Assembly: GCA_027605045.1 (NCBI GenBank)
Contig: JAQFWX010000150.1
Span: 1-64,000 of the forward strand
Direction: 5' to 3'
DNA length: 64,000 nucleotides
From: Phallus indusiatus
Lineage: Eukaryota; Basidiomycota; Agaricomycetes; Phallales; Phallaceae
The number at the start of each line of letters is the position of its first letter. The stretch's first letter is position 1. The notes beneath the pieces are model-generated. The model saw nothing but the letters and a program-made list of their open reading frames with translations. It was not told the DNA's origin and made no database searches. The translations under genes and the position numbers were made by a program. Shown here piece after piece: positions 1-9,968 of the stretch.

Positions 1-354
1 TTCAGAAGTTTCGCCTTCTTGCTATCTCTTATTGTGCCGTTGAATCGTTAGGAATGGGCCTCCAAACTAGGTGAGTTTCTAGGAAAAATAGCGTCGAGTT
101 GATCTCATGTAATAAAGGCTCACTTGATTGGGACAAGACTCACATTGTTTTTACGAAGCGATCTTTAATCGAGTTTTTGAGGTATTGTATATATTTCAAC
201 CCCTGATTAAAGGCTATGACTTAAATCATATCAGATATGCTGGCGTCAGTCTTGATCCCAACTTCCACAATATCTCCAAATTGGCCCGTAAGCATTCAGC
301 TGAGTTACCCGATCTTCTCATATCGCATTAATAGGTTATGCCGAGGTGGGGAAA
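1..354 (+). other. Left edge; possible 3' end of an unidentified gene
   Basis: This stretch precedes the first supported gene. Two pieces look coding on the + strand. About 6-70 reads as KFRLLAISYCAVESLG and ends at a GTGAGT donor near 72. About 131-331 is open and ends in NISKLARKHSAELPDLLISH before a TAA. I could not find a splice that joins them in frame with confidence, and I do not recognise the protein. It may be the tail of a gene entering from the left. Confidence 0.3.
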
Positions 355-994
355 ATGAACGCTGAAACGACTGCTGAACCCGTTCCCGATACTTCTAATT
401 CTGCCGGTATTGTTTGTCTTGTTTGAAGTGAACACTATGCTTTAAATAGCTTAGAGAATTCCGCTCCTGCTGCAACTGTTACGAACAACGATGACTTCAA
501 GCCTTCGCGCCGTGTCCGACAGGTCCCTGGTGGTCCTCAAAGTTTTTCTTTAGGCGACGGATCCGACGAGCCTTTTGATACGGTGCCAGCTACGGTACTG
601 TTTCTTGCTCACTTGAGATTCGATTTCATGATTTTGATCACTTATACAAGAGGGCAAACAATCCGTCGAATGACCAAGGTGAAACGGCCCAAGTTCAGCC
701 TCAAGAGGAAAGCGCACCTGAGGCTACTACTGCTGGTGGAGACTACAGGCCCAGCAGGTTCGCATTTTGTTAAATAACTCTTCGTCCACACTGAAGCCCT
801 GAATCAGGCGTGTGAGGACTGCGCCGGGTGGGCCAAGCTCAATTGGACAACTATGGAGCGATGAGCCAGTAGATGAGGCCCCGTACAGACCTACGCGTCG
901 GTAAGTGAGAGTTTATCGTGTTCGTCCGTGTACCAATATTTCCAGGGTTCGTGAGAGGCCAGGAGGCGCAGATAGTGTCGGCGATCTTATCTGA
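355..994 (+). CDS. Small protein with three R-x-x-PGG repeats (HN1/Jupiter-like motif)
   Basis: Five exons (355-406, 455-594, 651-757, 808-900, 946-994) join in frame to 146 aa. The protein is polar and probably disordered. It carries three spaced copies of one motif: SRRVRQVPGGPQSFSLG, SRRVRTAPGGPSSIGQLW and TRRVRERPGGADSVGDLI, the first two followed by an acidic SDEP stretch. The PGG-x-S core resembles the repeat of the HN1/Jupiter microtubule-associated family; this is a motif-level resemblance only. No membrane segment or catalytic domain is visible. All four introns are GT-AG and short, and the repeat appears only after splicing, which supports the model. The next gene starts 100 bp downstream on the same strand. 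The function is not known to me. Confidence 0.6.
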
Positions 995-1094
995 ATCTAC
1001 AATGAAATTTTCTTGTATACCGAAGTTGCACGATCATCCAATAGTTACCTGGTTTTTATTGTATTACGTCATCAACAGAACAATAGCTTTCCTC

Positions 1095-2333
1095 ATGATG
1101 AGACTACCATTCCGATACCTTCACTCGGCGGCGAAAAATGTAGATCGTGCCCATACCGTGGGTTTTATCGGTCTCGGCCAAATGGGCTATGCCATGGCAA
1201 CCAACTGGGTCAAAAAGAGAGTCACCGGCGATCTCTATGATTCAACGAATTCAGGCTTCAAGATATATGATATAGATTCCGCGAGGATTGCTTTATTCGC
1301 GAAATCTCTGAACGAAGTCTATCCTGGGGCCAATATTTCCGTAGCATCTAATCCTGCAGAGTGAATCACCCTCATTACTCGTTTCAGCTTTCGAGACTTA
1401 AGTTTCAAATTTTCTCATGCTTCCAGAGTTGCCTCTACTTCCAGTGTCATCTTGACCATGCTTCCATCATCTCCTCATGTGAAAGAAGCATATCAGGGTG
1501 ATTCGGGAATTCTTACAGGGCTGCAAACTCTATCCAGTGAAGCCGTTCGGACGACTATTTGTATTGACTCCACCACTTTGGATGTTGGAGTAGCCAGAGA
1601 TGTTGCTCGTACCGTCAAGGAGACCGGAGCTTCTATGGTTGATGCTCCCGTAAGTGGCGGTAAGCATCACATTCCTTTCTATTTTTAAATGGCGATAATG
1701 ACATCTAGGAATGGTAGGTGTTGCAGGAGCCAAGGCAGGCACGCTATCCTTTTTGGTTGGCGGGACGGTTGATGAATATACCCGTGCTTCATCTATCCTC
1801 TCGCTAATGGGAAGCAGAATTATTCATTGCGGTGATTCTGGGGCAGGGCTTGCCGCCAAAATCTGCAACAATTTAGTTTTAGGCGTACAGCAGGTCGTCG
1901 TTGGAGAAGCCATGCTTCTTGGACAAAGACTGGGCCTAGACCCAGCTGTCCTTGCTGGTGTCATTAACAGCTCAACAGGCGGATGCTGGGCCTCGTCAGT
2001 TAATAACCCTGTCCGAGGCGCGTTACCCGGGAAAGCCCCGCCCTGCGAACGAGATTACGAGGGAGGTTTCCTCACGAGTCTCATGCTGAAGGTAAAGAGG
2101 CGCGTTTCTAGAGGCAGGCGAGGCAGAAAAAGTGATTTATACTATTTTAGGACATGAAACTTGCTACTGAAATTGGTAAGTCCACCGGCACTAGTTTGCC
2201 GTTGGGTAAGGCTGCCGAGGAGATATACGACACCATTGTCTCGAGGCACGAGGATTTAGCTAGGAAGGACTTTTCCTCGGTGTACAAGTATCTAGAACGA
2301 CAGCAAGCTGCGAAAAGTTCGTCGGAGACTTAG
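1095..2333 (+). CDS. 3-hydroxyisobutyrate dehydrogenase, mitochondrial
   Basis: This NAD-dependent enzyme oxidises 3-hydroxyisobutyrate to methylmalonate semialdehyde in valine breakdown in mitochondria. Exons 1095-1360, 1427-1659, 1709-2091 and 2151-2333 give 354 aa. The Rossmann motif GFIGLGQMGYAMA lies near residue 20 after a basic, hydroxylated leader that fits a mitochondrial targeting peptide. VDAPVSGG, the GAKAGTLSFLVGG stretch, and GAGLAAKICNNL with the likely catalytic lysine (K of AAKICNN) are all present. The C-terminal DFSSVYKYL is typical of fungal members. One oddity is an extra stretch of about 12 residues (VTGDLYDSTNSG) between the first helix and the second strand, where homologues are shorter. 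No in-frame intron of plausible size removes it, so it may be a lineage insertion. There are two adjacent ATGs; the first is used. Confidence 0.92.
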
Positions 2334-2662
2334 TGCGATTTGTCGCGATACCTAGATACCTTTCGGGGAGGCGTATTTTTTCTTATTGGGCAATTTAAAT
2401 GTTCTTCTTTGATTGACCTGAGATATGGATATCTTTTAATAATATTTTGACCTGATTATTGGGAAGAGTTCAAAAGACAGATGTGACGATGCAGTGACTT
2501 GTTGTTTTGCGGATCCGAATTGGTTGGTCATCCCACGACTTTATCATCCTTCTAGTCCATAACGTTCGCTCTCTGTACTTTTCCTTCTCCTTTCATTTCA
2601 CTTCAAAAAAGAAAAATATTAAATTTTGTATACCCTATTTTTCGCCACATTCATTCCTTCTC
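2334..2662. other. Intergenic, no gene seen
   Basis: This is the spacer between two same-strand genes. It is AT-rich, with a pyrimidine-rich run just before the next start codon (about 2575-2660), as is common in fungal promoters. No conserved ORF or RNA gene was seen. Confidence 0.6.
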
Positions 2663-4543
2663 ATGTCCTCAAAACCCAGTGTGATTATCCTAGGTCTGTC
2701 TTTCGATCGTATTATGATGATGATGCCCGGTCTGAATTTTTTTGGCAATGTGCTGCAGGAGGCTTAAATGCGTCTGCGAGAGCTTTAGGCCTATATTTGG
2801 TTCCCGAAGGCGGCGAGTCATTAGTATCTGTGCGTGAATTAATTATAAGAAATTCATTGTCTCTAATATCTGCGCCATCTTCAATGGAACAATAGCATAT
2901 TCGCTTTGTCGATAAATACTCTGTACAACCCCCAACCACGTACGTGTTTTTTATTATATCGCATATGGCCTTATAATTCATTTCTCCGGCGTAGATTCCT
3001 CGGGAAAAGGTTCACTGCTTTGTTAAAGAATCCGATTGTGGATTATCTACAGGCTAATCTGACGAAAGAGAGTATGTGTCTCGTCTTGTGTCTCTGCCCC
3101 TCCATATCTCAAAAAAAATTATTATCTACACTTAAATGCTATATTAGTTCCCGTTCAAAAAGCTTTTGAGCCACCGGAAGGTGTTGAGCCGTTCAGTTAC
3201 GTATTCGATTTCACGGGACAAGTTCATATCAGTCGAACTTCTGTTGATCTCCACATCGAACAAACGGCTGTCCCTGCTTTTCTCATTGGAAAGGAGGCAT
3301 CGACTCGCAAAGTGAAAGCTTATATTCGCATCACCCCTCCATTTTATAAAACAACTTTGGAGAAAGTGGCACACAAAGAATCTGATATGATAAAGCCTGA
3401 GGATCCTGCTGGGGTGTGGTATCATGAGGCATTACGAATTCTTGCAAGTTTTTCAGAGTAAGTTTTATCTCATTTTCGAGCTTTCTGAGCTTTCTTCAAA
3501 AATTCTGAGAACATTAGCTTGAATCTTGTAATCATCCGACACGGTTTGGTCTATGGTCCTACGATTGTTTCTGGAATTAGTAAGCTAATTTCATGGCAGT
3601 AATGGATTCACTCCCCTTCTAAACATAAAATGATCTCTTAGTTACTCCTTTGATGCTGCTAGGATTGGTTTATAAGGAAATGGACGAAGAGTTTAAAAGC
3701 TTGTGAGTCATGTTGTCGTTACGTTCTGAAACAAAATCTAAAGTCCTTATAGGTGGTCACCGAGTAATTCTTTAAATCCATTTATCGTATCAGTACAATG
3801 AGTAACTAACGATGGACCGCAGACGTTCGATTTAACACTCTTCACGTTGATGATCTGGCTGCAGCTTGTTGGGCTGCCGCTGAGTGGGTGGCAAAAAATG
3901 GTCGTGAGGAAGCAAACAAAGTTGCGGGTGAAAGTATCTATTTTTCAAACGACAAGAGCAAAGTGGCGAATGTCCAAGGAGCACCAGATCCATCAGCTGA
4001 ATTGATTGCACCCTTGTTTAATCTCGTATGTGGTCCATTGTTTAGTCCTGATTAAAATGTTGTTTAATATCGTGTAAATGCGTATCTTTTGTAGGTTGAC
4101 GACTCCGACACGACTTTACGAACACTGGGTTCAGTTTTAACCCAGGTGTATGGTATCAGGACTGGTTTCCATAGTCTCTTGCATAACACTCTAGCTCAGG
4201 TATGTGGTTCAATTATCTATCTGTGCGATGAGTTTTTGTTGAAGATTTTCTTTTCTTTCTGAAGATGAAGACCGAGGAGGCCCTTGAAGAGATAAACGAG
4301 ACACATATCGAAGCTTGGTCTCGGATTCTTAGTAAAGCAAGTCCGAGTGTGGATAATACGCCTCTTAGCCCATATATGGAAGCATTTATGCTTGAAAAAC
4401 GTTCCTTCGCATACAATGGAGACAAAATTAAGAAGATCCTAGGTTATCAGCTCAAACACCCGACATTTGGCTCGAAAACGGTCCAAGAAACAATTGATTA
4501 TTTCAAAGAAGAAGGAATCTGGCCAAACGTCCAGTGGAATTAG
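2663..4543 (+). CDS. Extended-SDR NAD(P)-binding protein, fungal conserved
   Basis: Eleven exons (2663-2693, 2759-2829, 2896-2939, 2995-3071, 3148-3457, 3518-3579, 3642-3702, 3753-3763, 3823-4025, 4095-4199, 4265-4543) give 417 aa. The protein begins SVIILGGLNASARALGLYL, an atypical nucleotide-binding loop, and contains YVFDFTGQV, WYHEAL, LVIIRHGLVYGP and NTLHVDDLAAACWAA. This is the order seen in a widespread fungal NAD(P)-binding family of unknown substrate related to nucleoside-sugar epimerases. The canonical YxxxK catalytic pair is not obvious, so activity is uncertain. Exon 8 is only 11 nt (3753-3763). It is required to read LWSPNVRFNTLHVDD in frame and matches the family pattern WSP...NTVHVDD. 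No targeting signal is evident. Confidence 0.8.
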
Positions 4544-4999
4544 TTGTTGAAATTGGAATATAATACATGTACCATGTTATCAAAAAATTGGTTTTCTATT
4601 TCTCCTTCTTGTTTTCCCTCGCATCAAACCCTGTTTCCATTAATTTTTTCCTACTAGATCAATGTCCCAACTATTTCTCACTCTCAAATTCTCTCTCTTT
4701 TTTCCTTCTCCTTTTCATCGGCTTTCCTTTCCTTCACGTTTCCTTACGACTTAGGTATATACACTTTTAATCGCAAGTTCGTTCTCCATTTACGTCTGGC
4801 GGCGGGGACATGCATGTTTCATCTCGATTTAACCGTCTTCTGCTCACAAAGGAAACCATTGCATACTTATAAACAGCTATCTTCAATCTCTCTTTCTCTC
4901 TCTCCCTTTTCTGCTTTAATCTTTTTTGATTTGTTCCTGTATAACTTCTAACACTTGCGTCGCATCAATATACAAAAAAAAACAACCTCGCTTTCTTTT
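4544..4999. other. Intergenic between convergent genes
   Basis: The spacer lies between two gene 3' ends. It is low-complexity and T/C-rich (runs of TTTCTC and TCTCTC at about 4590-4770 and 4888-4910). No ORF with family features was seen. Confidence 0.6.
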
Positions 5000-6505
5000 T
5001 CAACTAGCCAATGCCGTTGTGATATCATTAACCGCGGACTCTGCAGGTAGCACACCATAATCTAAACCTTGTAAAGGAGAAATCTCTAGTCCAGCGATAG
5101 CCATCTTAATTGCTCTTTCCCATGCCTCGTCAACACGATATCCACCGGCTCGCATGATACCTTCTCTGTCAGCCAAAGCAGCCGCGCTGGCGGCATCATT
5201 GTAGTCCTTCCGTAAAGTAAATTCGTCATCATACGAGTACCAGTTATCTGTGATAGGCACGTGTGGCACGTCGGGTACTGTGCTGACGGGAGTCTGCCGC
5301 GGGCGAGTGGTACTGCGGACTTGGGAGGTAGCTGAGAGCAATGCGGCCTTTGCTGCGTTGCGTTTATGTGCTTCTGCACGCTTCAGGGCGATGACTTTTG
5401 CTGCATTGCCTTCTTTTGAGGTTTCCTAAAGAAACAGAATAGGTTATATCAGCATATATATATATATATAATATCAATCCCACGGATTGAATTGATCACG
5501 CTTTCACTTACAAGACCTTCAATGATAGCTTTCTTCTCATACTCCCGTTCGAGTCGTTCCTCTTCTTCTTCTTGTCGGATCAGCCGTATTCGCTCCTCCT
5601 TGTGCAATCGCTCTCTTTCCTCGTCTTCCGCAATTTCCTGCAATTCCAGTTTCTCACGTTGAATGTTGAGCTGAATAAGGGCAGCGTTTTCAGCACGATA
5701 AGCGGCAATGCGGGCTTCCGTTTCGGGCACATTTATCTCGTTAATAAGATTGAACATGATATCTTCCACCATTTCCAGATAATCATTGTAAGAACGTAGA
5801 TCCGGGAAATCTTCTCGGCGTTTATTGAATCTAAAAGAATTTTGAACTTTAGATATGGATATGGGATTGATTCACGAGGAGAACTCACTCTTTGCTGACC
5901 CGCCTTCTTATAGCAACTTCTTTCTCAACTGCTAGATCTTCGAATGTCTGGGGGTTGAAGGCTAATTTGCGGAGAACTTTGGTGCAGATTGGACACGGGG
6001 CCGGTCCGAGGGTGAACAGCCGATCAATGCAAGATTCACACCTGTAAAGATGTGAAGGAAAAAATTAAATAAATAAATAGATGTTCACATGGACCATCTC
6101 GAGAGAAGAAAGATTTCACATTTTGTGATAGCAAATGGAGCTGACAAGGAGACGTAGTTTTGGGTTTAGATACCGATCACTCTTGCAAACGGGGCATTGT
6201 TCTTCCATAGACTTTTTTTAAAAAGTTTTATTTGTTCCATGGGGGATACATTAATTGTTTCAAGATACTGAAGCATAGTGGCTTACCCAGTATTCGGCAG
6301 TTTTACCAGTTGGATCCTTGACGCCTCCTCCATAGACAATAGTAGAAGTGCTGGTCGGCTGCACGAGTGAACCGTTGACTTGAGACGCGCCTGCAGAGGA
6401 CCCTGGAGCACTAAAGGAAAAACCAGAGCCTCTACCTGTACCGTGAGTAGGTGCGACACCTCTCTTGATCGTCGTTCCACGTAGCCAGCTCCCGGTTTTT
6501 GACAT
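5000..6505 (-). CDS. TFB3: TFIIH subunit TFB3 / CDK-activating-kinase assembly factor MAT1
   Basis: This RING protein links the CDK7/Kin28-cyclin H kinase to the TFIIH core in RNA polymerase II initiation and nucleotide excision repair. Exons 6505-6287, 6211-6120, 6041-5889, 5830-5512 and 5425-5000 give 402 aa. The N-terminal 73 residues are a low-complexity Gly/Ser region. The RING follows: CPVCKSDRY, then CYHKMCESCIDRLF and CPICTKVLRK. Next comes the family-specific FNPQTFEDLAVEKEVAIRRR and then a long acidic/basic coiled coil (QREKLELQEIAEDEERERL) typical of the MAT1 centre. The C-terminus ends in an Ala-rich helical part. The fourth intron holds a (TA)n run near 5455-5470. The gene is convergent with the SDR gene. 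Confidence 0.93.
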
Positions 6506-7538
6506 GTTGCGACTGAGATCACTTGTAGTAGTAGTAAGCGTTTAAGATGGAGTTTCGAATTGAGACTAAAAAGTGTAATTAAGATTGGGTGAGAGTATTA
6601 TTTGTGGACAACGCCACCGCTGCTGCCAGCGATGATGGACGTGAGGTGACTAAGCGACGCGCTTAAAGGAGCCGGACGTCGAGTAAACGGGTGAAACTCG
6701 AAGGTTGGACGTCCTGATTGACCTTAAAAAAGATTAAGGAAAGGGGAGCCGTCAACGTCTTTTGAAAGACCTTACGTTCCTGTCATTAGATTCTGTCAAA
6801 TCTGTCGTGTGCCCAAGAACTGATGCATGATGAGCCTGGCATTACGTCAGCAATCTCCTGAAGATATCGGCGGGCTATCTATATCAAGACAAAGAGCTGT
6901 GCAGGCGGGGAACTCGGAACATGATCTAGTATGGTATAAACCTTAGATTAAGGTTTTGTTTGAGATAAATGCTGTTTCTTGTTCGTGTTTGACTCGTGAG
7001 CGAGTGAGAGGCATGTCACGGAGCTTCGCCTAAAGGGTTTTTCCGGCGAAGCAAAAGCGTTTCTAGCTCCAAAGATTGTTTGTGTTTGTTCTCGTGTCTG
7101 AAACTAATTTTTCATTTAGATTGCAAGTTGCGAATCGGACGCGCATTCAATACAATTTCGAGTTTCGCAACTTCTGGAATGGATGATGCAGCTGCTGCCC
7201 AGAGTCGGAATCTGCAACAAAATAACATTTGAGTAAAAACGCTTGCATGGGAAAAGAGTGCACATTCCGAGTTAGAATTGAAGGCAGACAGGCACGCACG
7301 CACGTCGTCCCATGCATCATGCTGGCATCATGTGTCGATCACACCAACAATTCTTATACCCTGTAGATTACGTAAAAACACACACTTCCGAAGTTGTCCA
7401 CCATTTCCGTGCCATTTTTCCTCTTCCTCCTTGCAATATTTTTCTTTTTCTATTCTTTCTCTTGTTTTGTCTTGTTTTGCTCTGTACTTTTATAATATTT
7501 TTTTTGCTCTCTTATTTTTTTTTATATTCCTTGGCAGT
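6506..7538. promoter_or_regulatory. Divergent intergenic region (TFB3 / Hsp20-like) with hairpin and a heat-shock-element-like site
   Basis: This is a 1 kb spacer between two divergent starts. Two things stand out. The first is a perfect 8-bp inverted repeat, GCTTCGCC (7023-7030) and GGCGAAGC (7045-7052), with a 14-nt loop. The second is TTCTGGAA at 7172-7179, with further TTC units just upstream, which resembles a partial heat-shock element and would suit the Hsp20-like gene. Before the + start there is a long T/C-rich tract (7430-7530). No coding region was recognised. The regulatory reading is inference. Confidence 0.4.
7023..7052. other. Perfect 8-bp inverted repeat (hairpin)
   Basis: GCTTCGCC at 7023-7030 pairs with GGCGAAGC at 7045-7052 across a 14-nt loop. 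It lies in the divergent region upstream of the Hsp20-like gene, about 490 bp before its start, and may be an RNA hairpin or a protein site. Confidence 0.7.
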
Positions 7539-8512
7539 ATGTCTTCAAAGCGGCCATCAATGTCGAGAGGACTGACATTTCCCATTTATACCTCGCCTTC
7601 GAATCTCGTCGACTCAACCATTTCGTCCCTTGCTTCTCTAAATATCCACACGGAGGACTCCCGATCGTCTATCGCTCCCCGTACGGTTTGTTTTGGTTTT
7701 TCTATTTGCTTCCCTTTTCTAAACCATTCTCTCTCTCCAGTTAGCACCACCGAGTCCCCGTCATCACTACCCCCACAGCCCCGAGATACCTCGTTATCAT
7801 CATCATCGTCATCGCCCGCGTCATATCCCACTCCACCCGACGGTCCCACAGCCACAACTACCACTACATCCATGTCTCAAACTACCACTCCTCAGAGTCC
7901 ACATCACCACCACCATCACCACCACCACCATTCCGCCTCTGCATCGTACTTTCCTCCTTACGCTTCCTCATCTTCATCCTCTTCCTCGCCAAGGTATCGA
8001 ATCCCTTCTGCGTCAAATTCACCCGCCGTTTCACCTGGTATTCCCCTCTCCACATCAAGTGGCACTCGATCAGTCTCAACCACTTATCCTTCATCATCTT
8101 CCTCTCCTTCAACACTTCCTTTAATAACATCTCCTCCAAGCGTTAATGCTACTTTCCGTGGTTATTCTGACTCCAGGAATCGCACTAATGTGGCCATGTC
8201 CATAGATAGTACTCCAACCCACCATATCCTTAAAGCTCCTCTGGGTGATGGATTTAGCGCCGACAGCATTACTATCGCTGCTCGTAAGGAAAACATTCTC
8301 GTTATTATTGCAGATCGTTGGGATCAGGAACAAGACTGTAAGAAGTGGTTGTTCTTATTTGGCGTACTCCTTTTCCTTAATTTTTTTCTCCAGGCCATAA
8401 CGAATGGCACGTCCAATTTGGTCGTGATAGCGATATGAGTAATATTCACGCCAATTTTGATAACGGCGTGCTGAGGATTACAGTCAAACGGTTTCAGTCC
8501 ACTCGCCCGTAA
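7539..8512 (+). CDS. Hsp20/alpha-crystallin-like protein with long disordered N-terminus
   Basis: Exons 7539-7680, 7741-8337 and 8394-8512 give 285 aa. The last 90 residues have the outline of an alpha-crystallin domain: APLGDGFSADSITIAARKENILVIIA, then HNEWHVQFGRDSDMSNIHAN and FDNGVLRITVKR, the closing beta-strand motif of small heat-shock proteins. The first 190 or so residues are Ser/Thr/Pro-rich and contain ten consecutive histidines (codons at 7902-7931). The first intron (7681-7740) is 60 nt, in frame and free of stops, so retaining it would add 20 residues. Splicing is preferred because the site pair and pyrimidine tract are good. It is longer and more disordered than typical 16-25 kDa Hsp20s, so it may be an Hsp20-related regulator rather than a classical chaperone. 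Confidence 0.75.
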
Positions 8513-9968
8513 ATATGGTTTTTTGCTTGCGTTGTCGCTTCTATCCTTTCAGCTCACGATTCCAACTACTACACCATCGCGAAAGTAAGCTTGTTTGGGA
8601 AAAAGGCAGGAATAAACCTCATGATACGCACTTAACTCACGCTCACTATTACTTGACTTTTCATTTCATTTCATTGTCTGCCGACCTCATGATACTTATC
8701 AAATTGCTTACAATGGTTTTCCAACCTCTGCCCTGCATGTTTCTTTCGCCGCCTTTTCCCATATTTGTACGGCTGACTACATATCCTCGATCACTCGTCA
8801 GCCGCGCCCTATTTTTTACGTGATCGTTCATTCCCAAAATGAAGTACCTGGCTAGAGGTAAAAGATCCCTCGACTTCGCCGCCCGTGGAGCAACACGTTG
8901 CATGTATCTGCACGGCCCATTTTGAGGATCAACTCGGATTGACCTAAAGAAGGAAAATTAGACCCGGGATGACTTTTTTGGACGGTTTAGTAAAAAAGAT
9001 TTCTCCACAGCCTGGCGATATTACTGGAGGATTGGTACACTTTTCCTCGGGATATCGCGGACTCATTTCGTAAATAATATCGCATCTTTCCTTTTATAAC
9101 GTATCATCGTCGTCATCGTCATCAAGCTATTATATATATTATCACATTCGTGGACATCCGTTGATCTGTCTCAAGGCGGACGTTATAGTACCGAATTCTT
9201 GCCATGGAATTAATATGGGACCCACCTACCCATATTCGAATTTCGGGACTGGAGTCAGTCCACTGCTATCCTGGACTTTTCAGCGCTCCTCGAGTATCCA
9301 CTCAACATCGCGAAGCCCCCTTGCACTCCCTGCCGTTGTTGTGGAGCATTCGCGGCCAACTTTTCCGTATGTCTTTTTTTGAACATGGGGAGACGCCTAT
9401 CGGCTCTGTCGACTTACTTAAGAGTAGGCAACAGAAAACGCAATCTGGATTATATTTTGCTGCCGCAATGGTGTTTATTCGATATGGCGGCTGCACGTTC
9501 ACATAGCTGAGCCGGATGCCATATCTCAAGTTAGTATATACCACTTGCTATTTTATCTATAGGAAGATTATGCATTCCCATAATACATTCACAGGGTCTC
9601 CCTGATGAAACCGCCTCTTTAATTCGCTCCATCCATTTGAATTCTTCAGTTTCATTAGTTTCATTTGACGCATTCACTCGCTACTTGTGATTTAACGGTA
9701 TTTGATCTTCGAATATTCCCTCTTTTTCTGCAATGATTTTAGAACGATATCACATTGAATTTATCTGCAGCTAGTATTGTGCAGGACTTTTTAATATAAT
9801 CAAACTTTGTTTTACACTAGAAAATATTTCCTGACGAAAATATGATCATTATAATACTGGTGCTTATGCTTAAAGCTTTATACGGTCCGAGGGCTTTCGT
9901 TGACTAAGCAAGCTGACGTCAGCTATTTTTCTTTCTCTGTTGCCACATTAACCTCTCCACATCGCACA
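8513..9968. other. Long intergenic region, no gene seen
   Basis: About 1.45 kb lies between two same-strand genes. I saw short simple repeats (CATCGTC units at 9104-9122, TA-rich 9130-9141) and several short ORFs without family features, including a 34-codon one at 8969-9073. Nothing here can be supported as a gene. It may hold a long promoter or a non-coding transcript. Confidence 0.5.

Noticed and set aside
7902..7931. Histidine run as a trace of an engineered tag
   Set aside because: The codons are mixed CAC/CAT and flanked by natural Ser/Thr-rich sequence. No vector sequence is present.
7586..8139. Long minus-strand frames opposite the Hsp20-like gene
   Set aside because: They are antisense shadows of the Ser/His-rich coding region (Asp/Val/Gly-rich by codon reflection).
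8969..9073. A 34-codon ORF (starts MTFLDGLVKK)
   Set aside because: Too short, no family features and no sign of exons around it.
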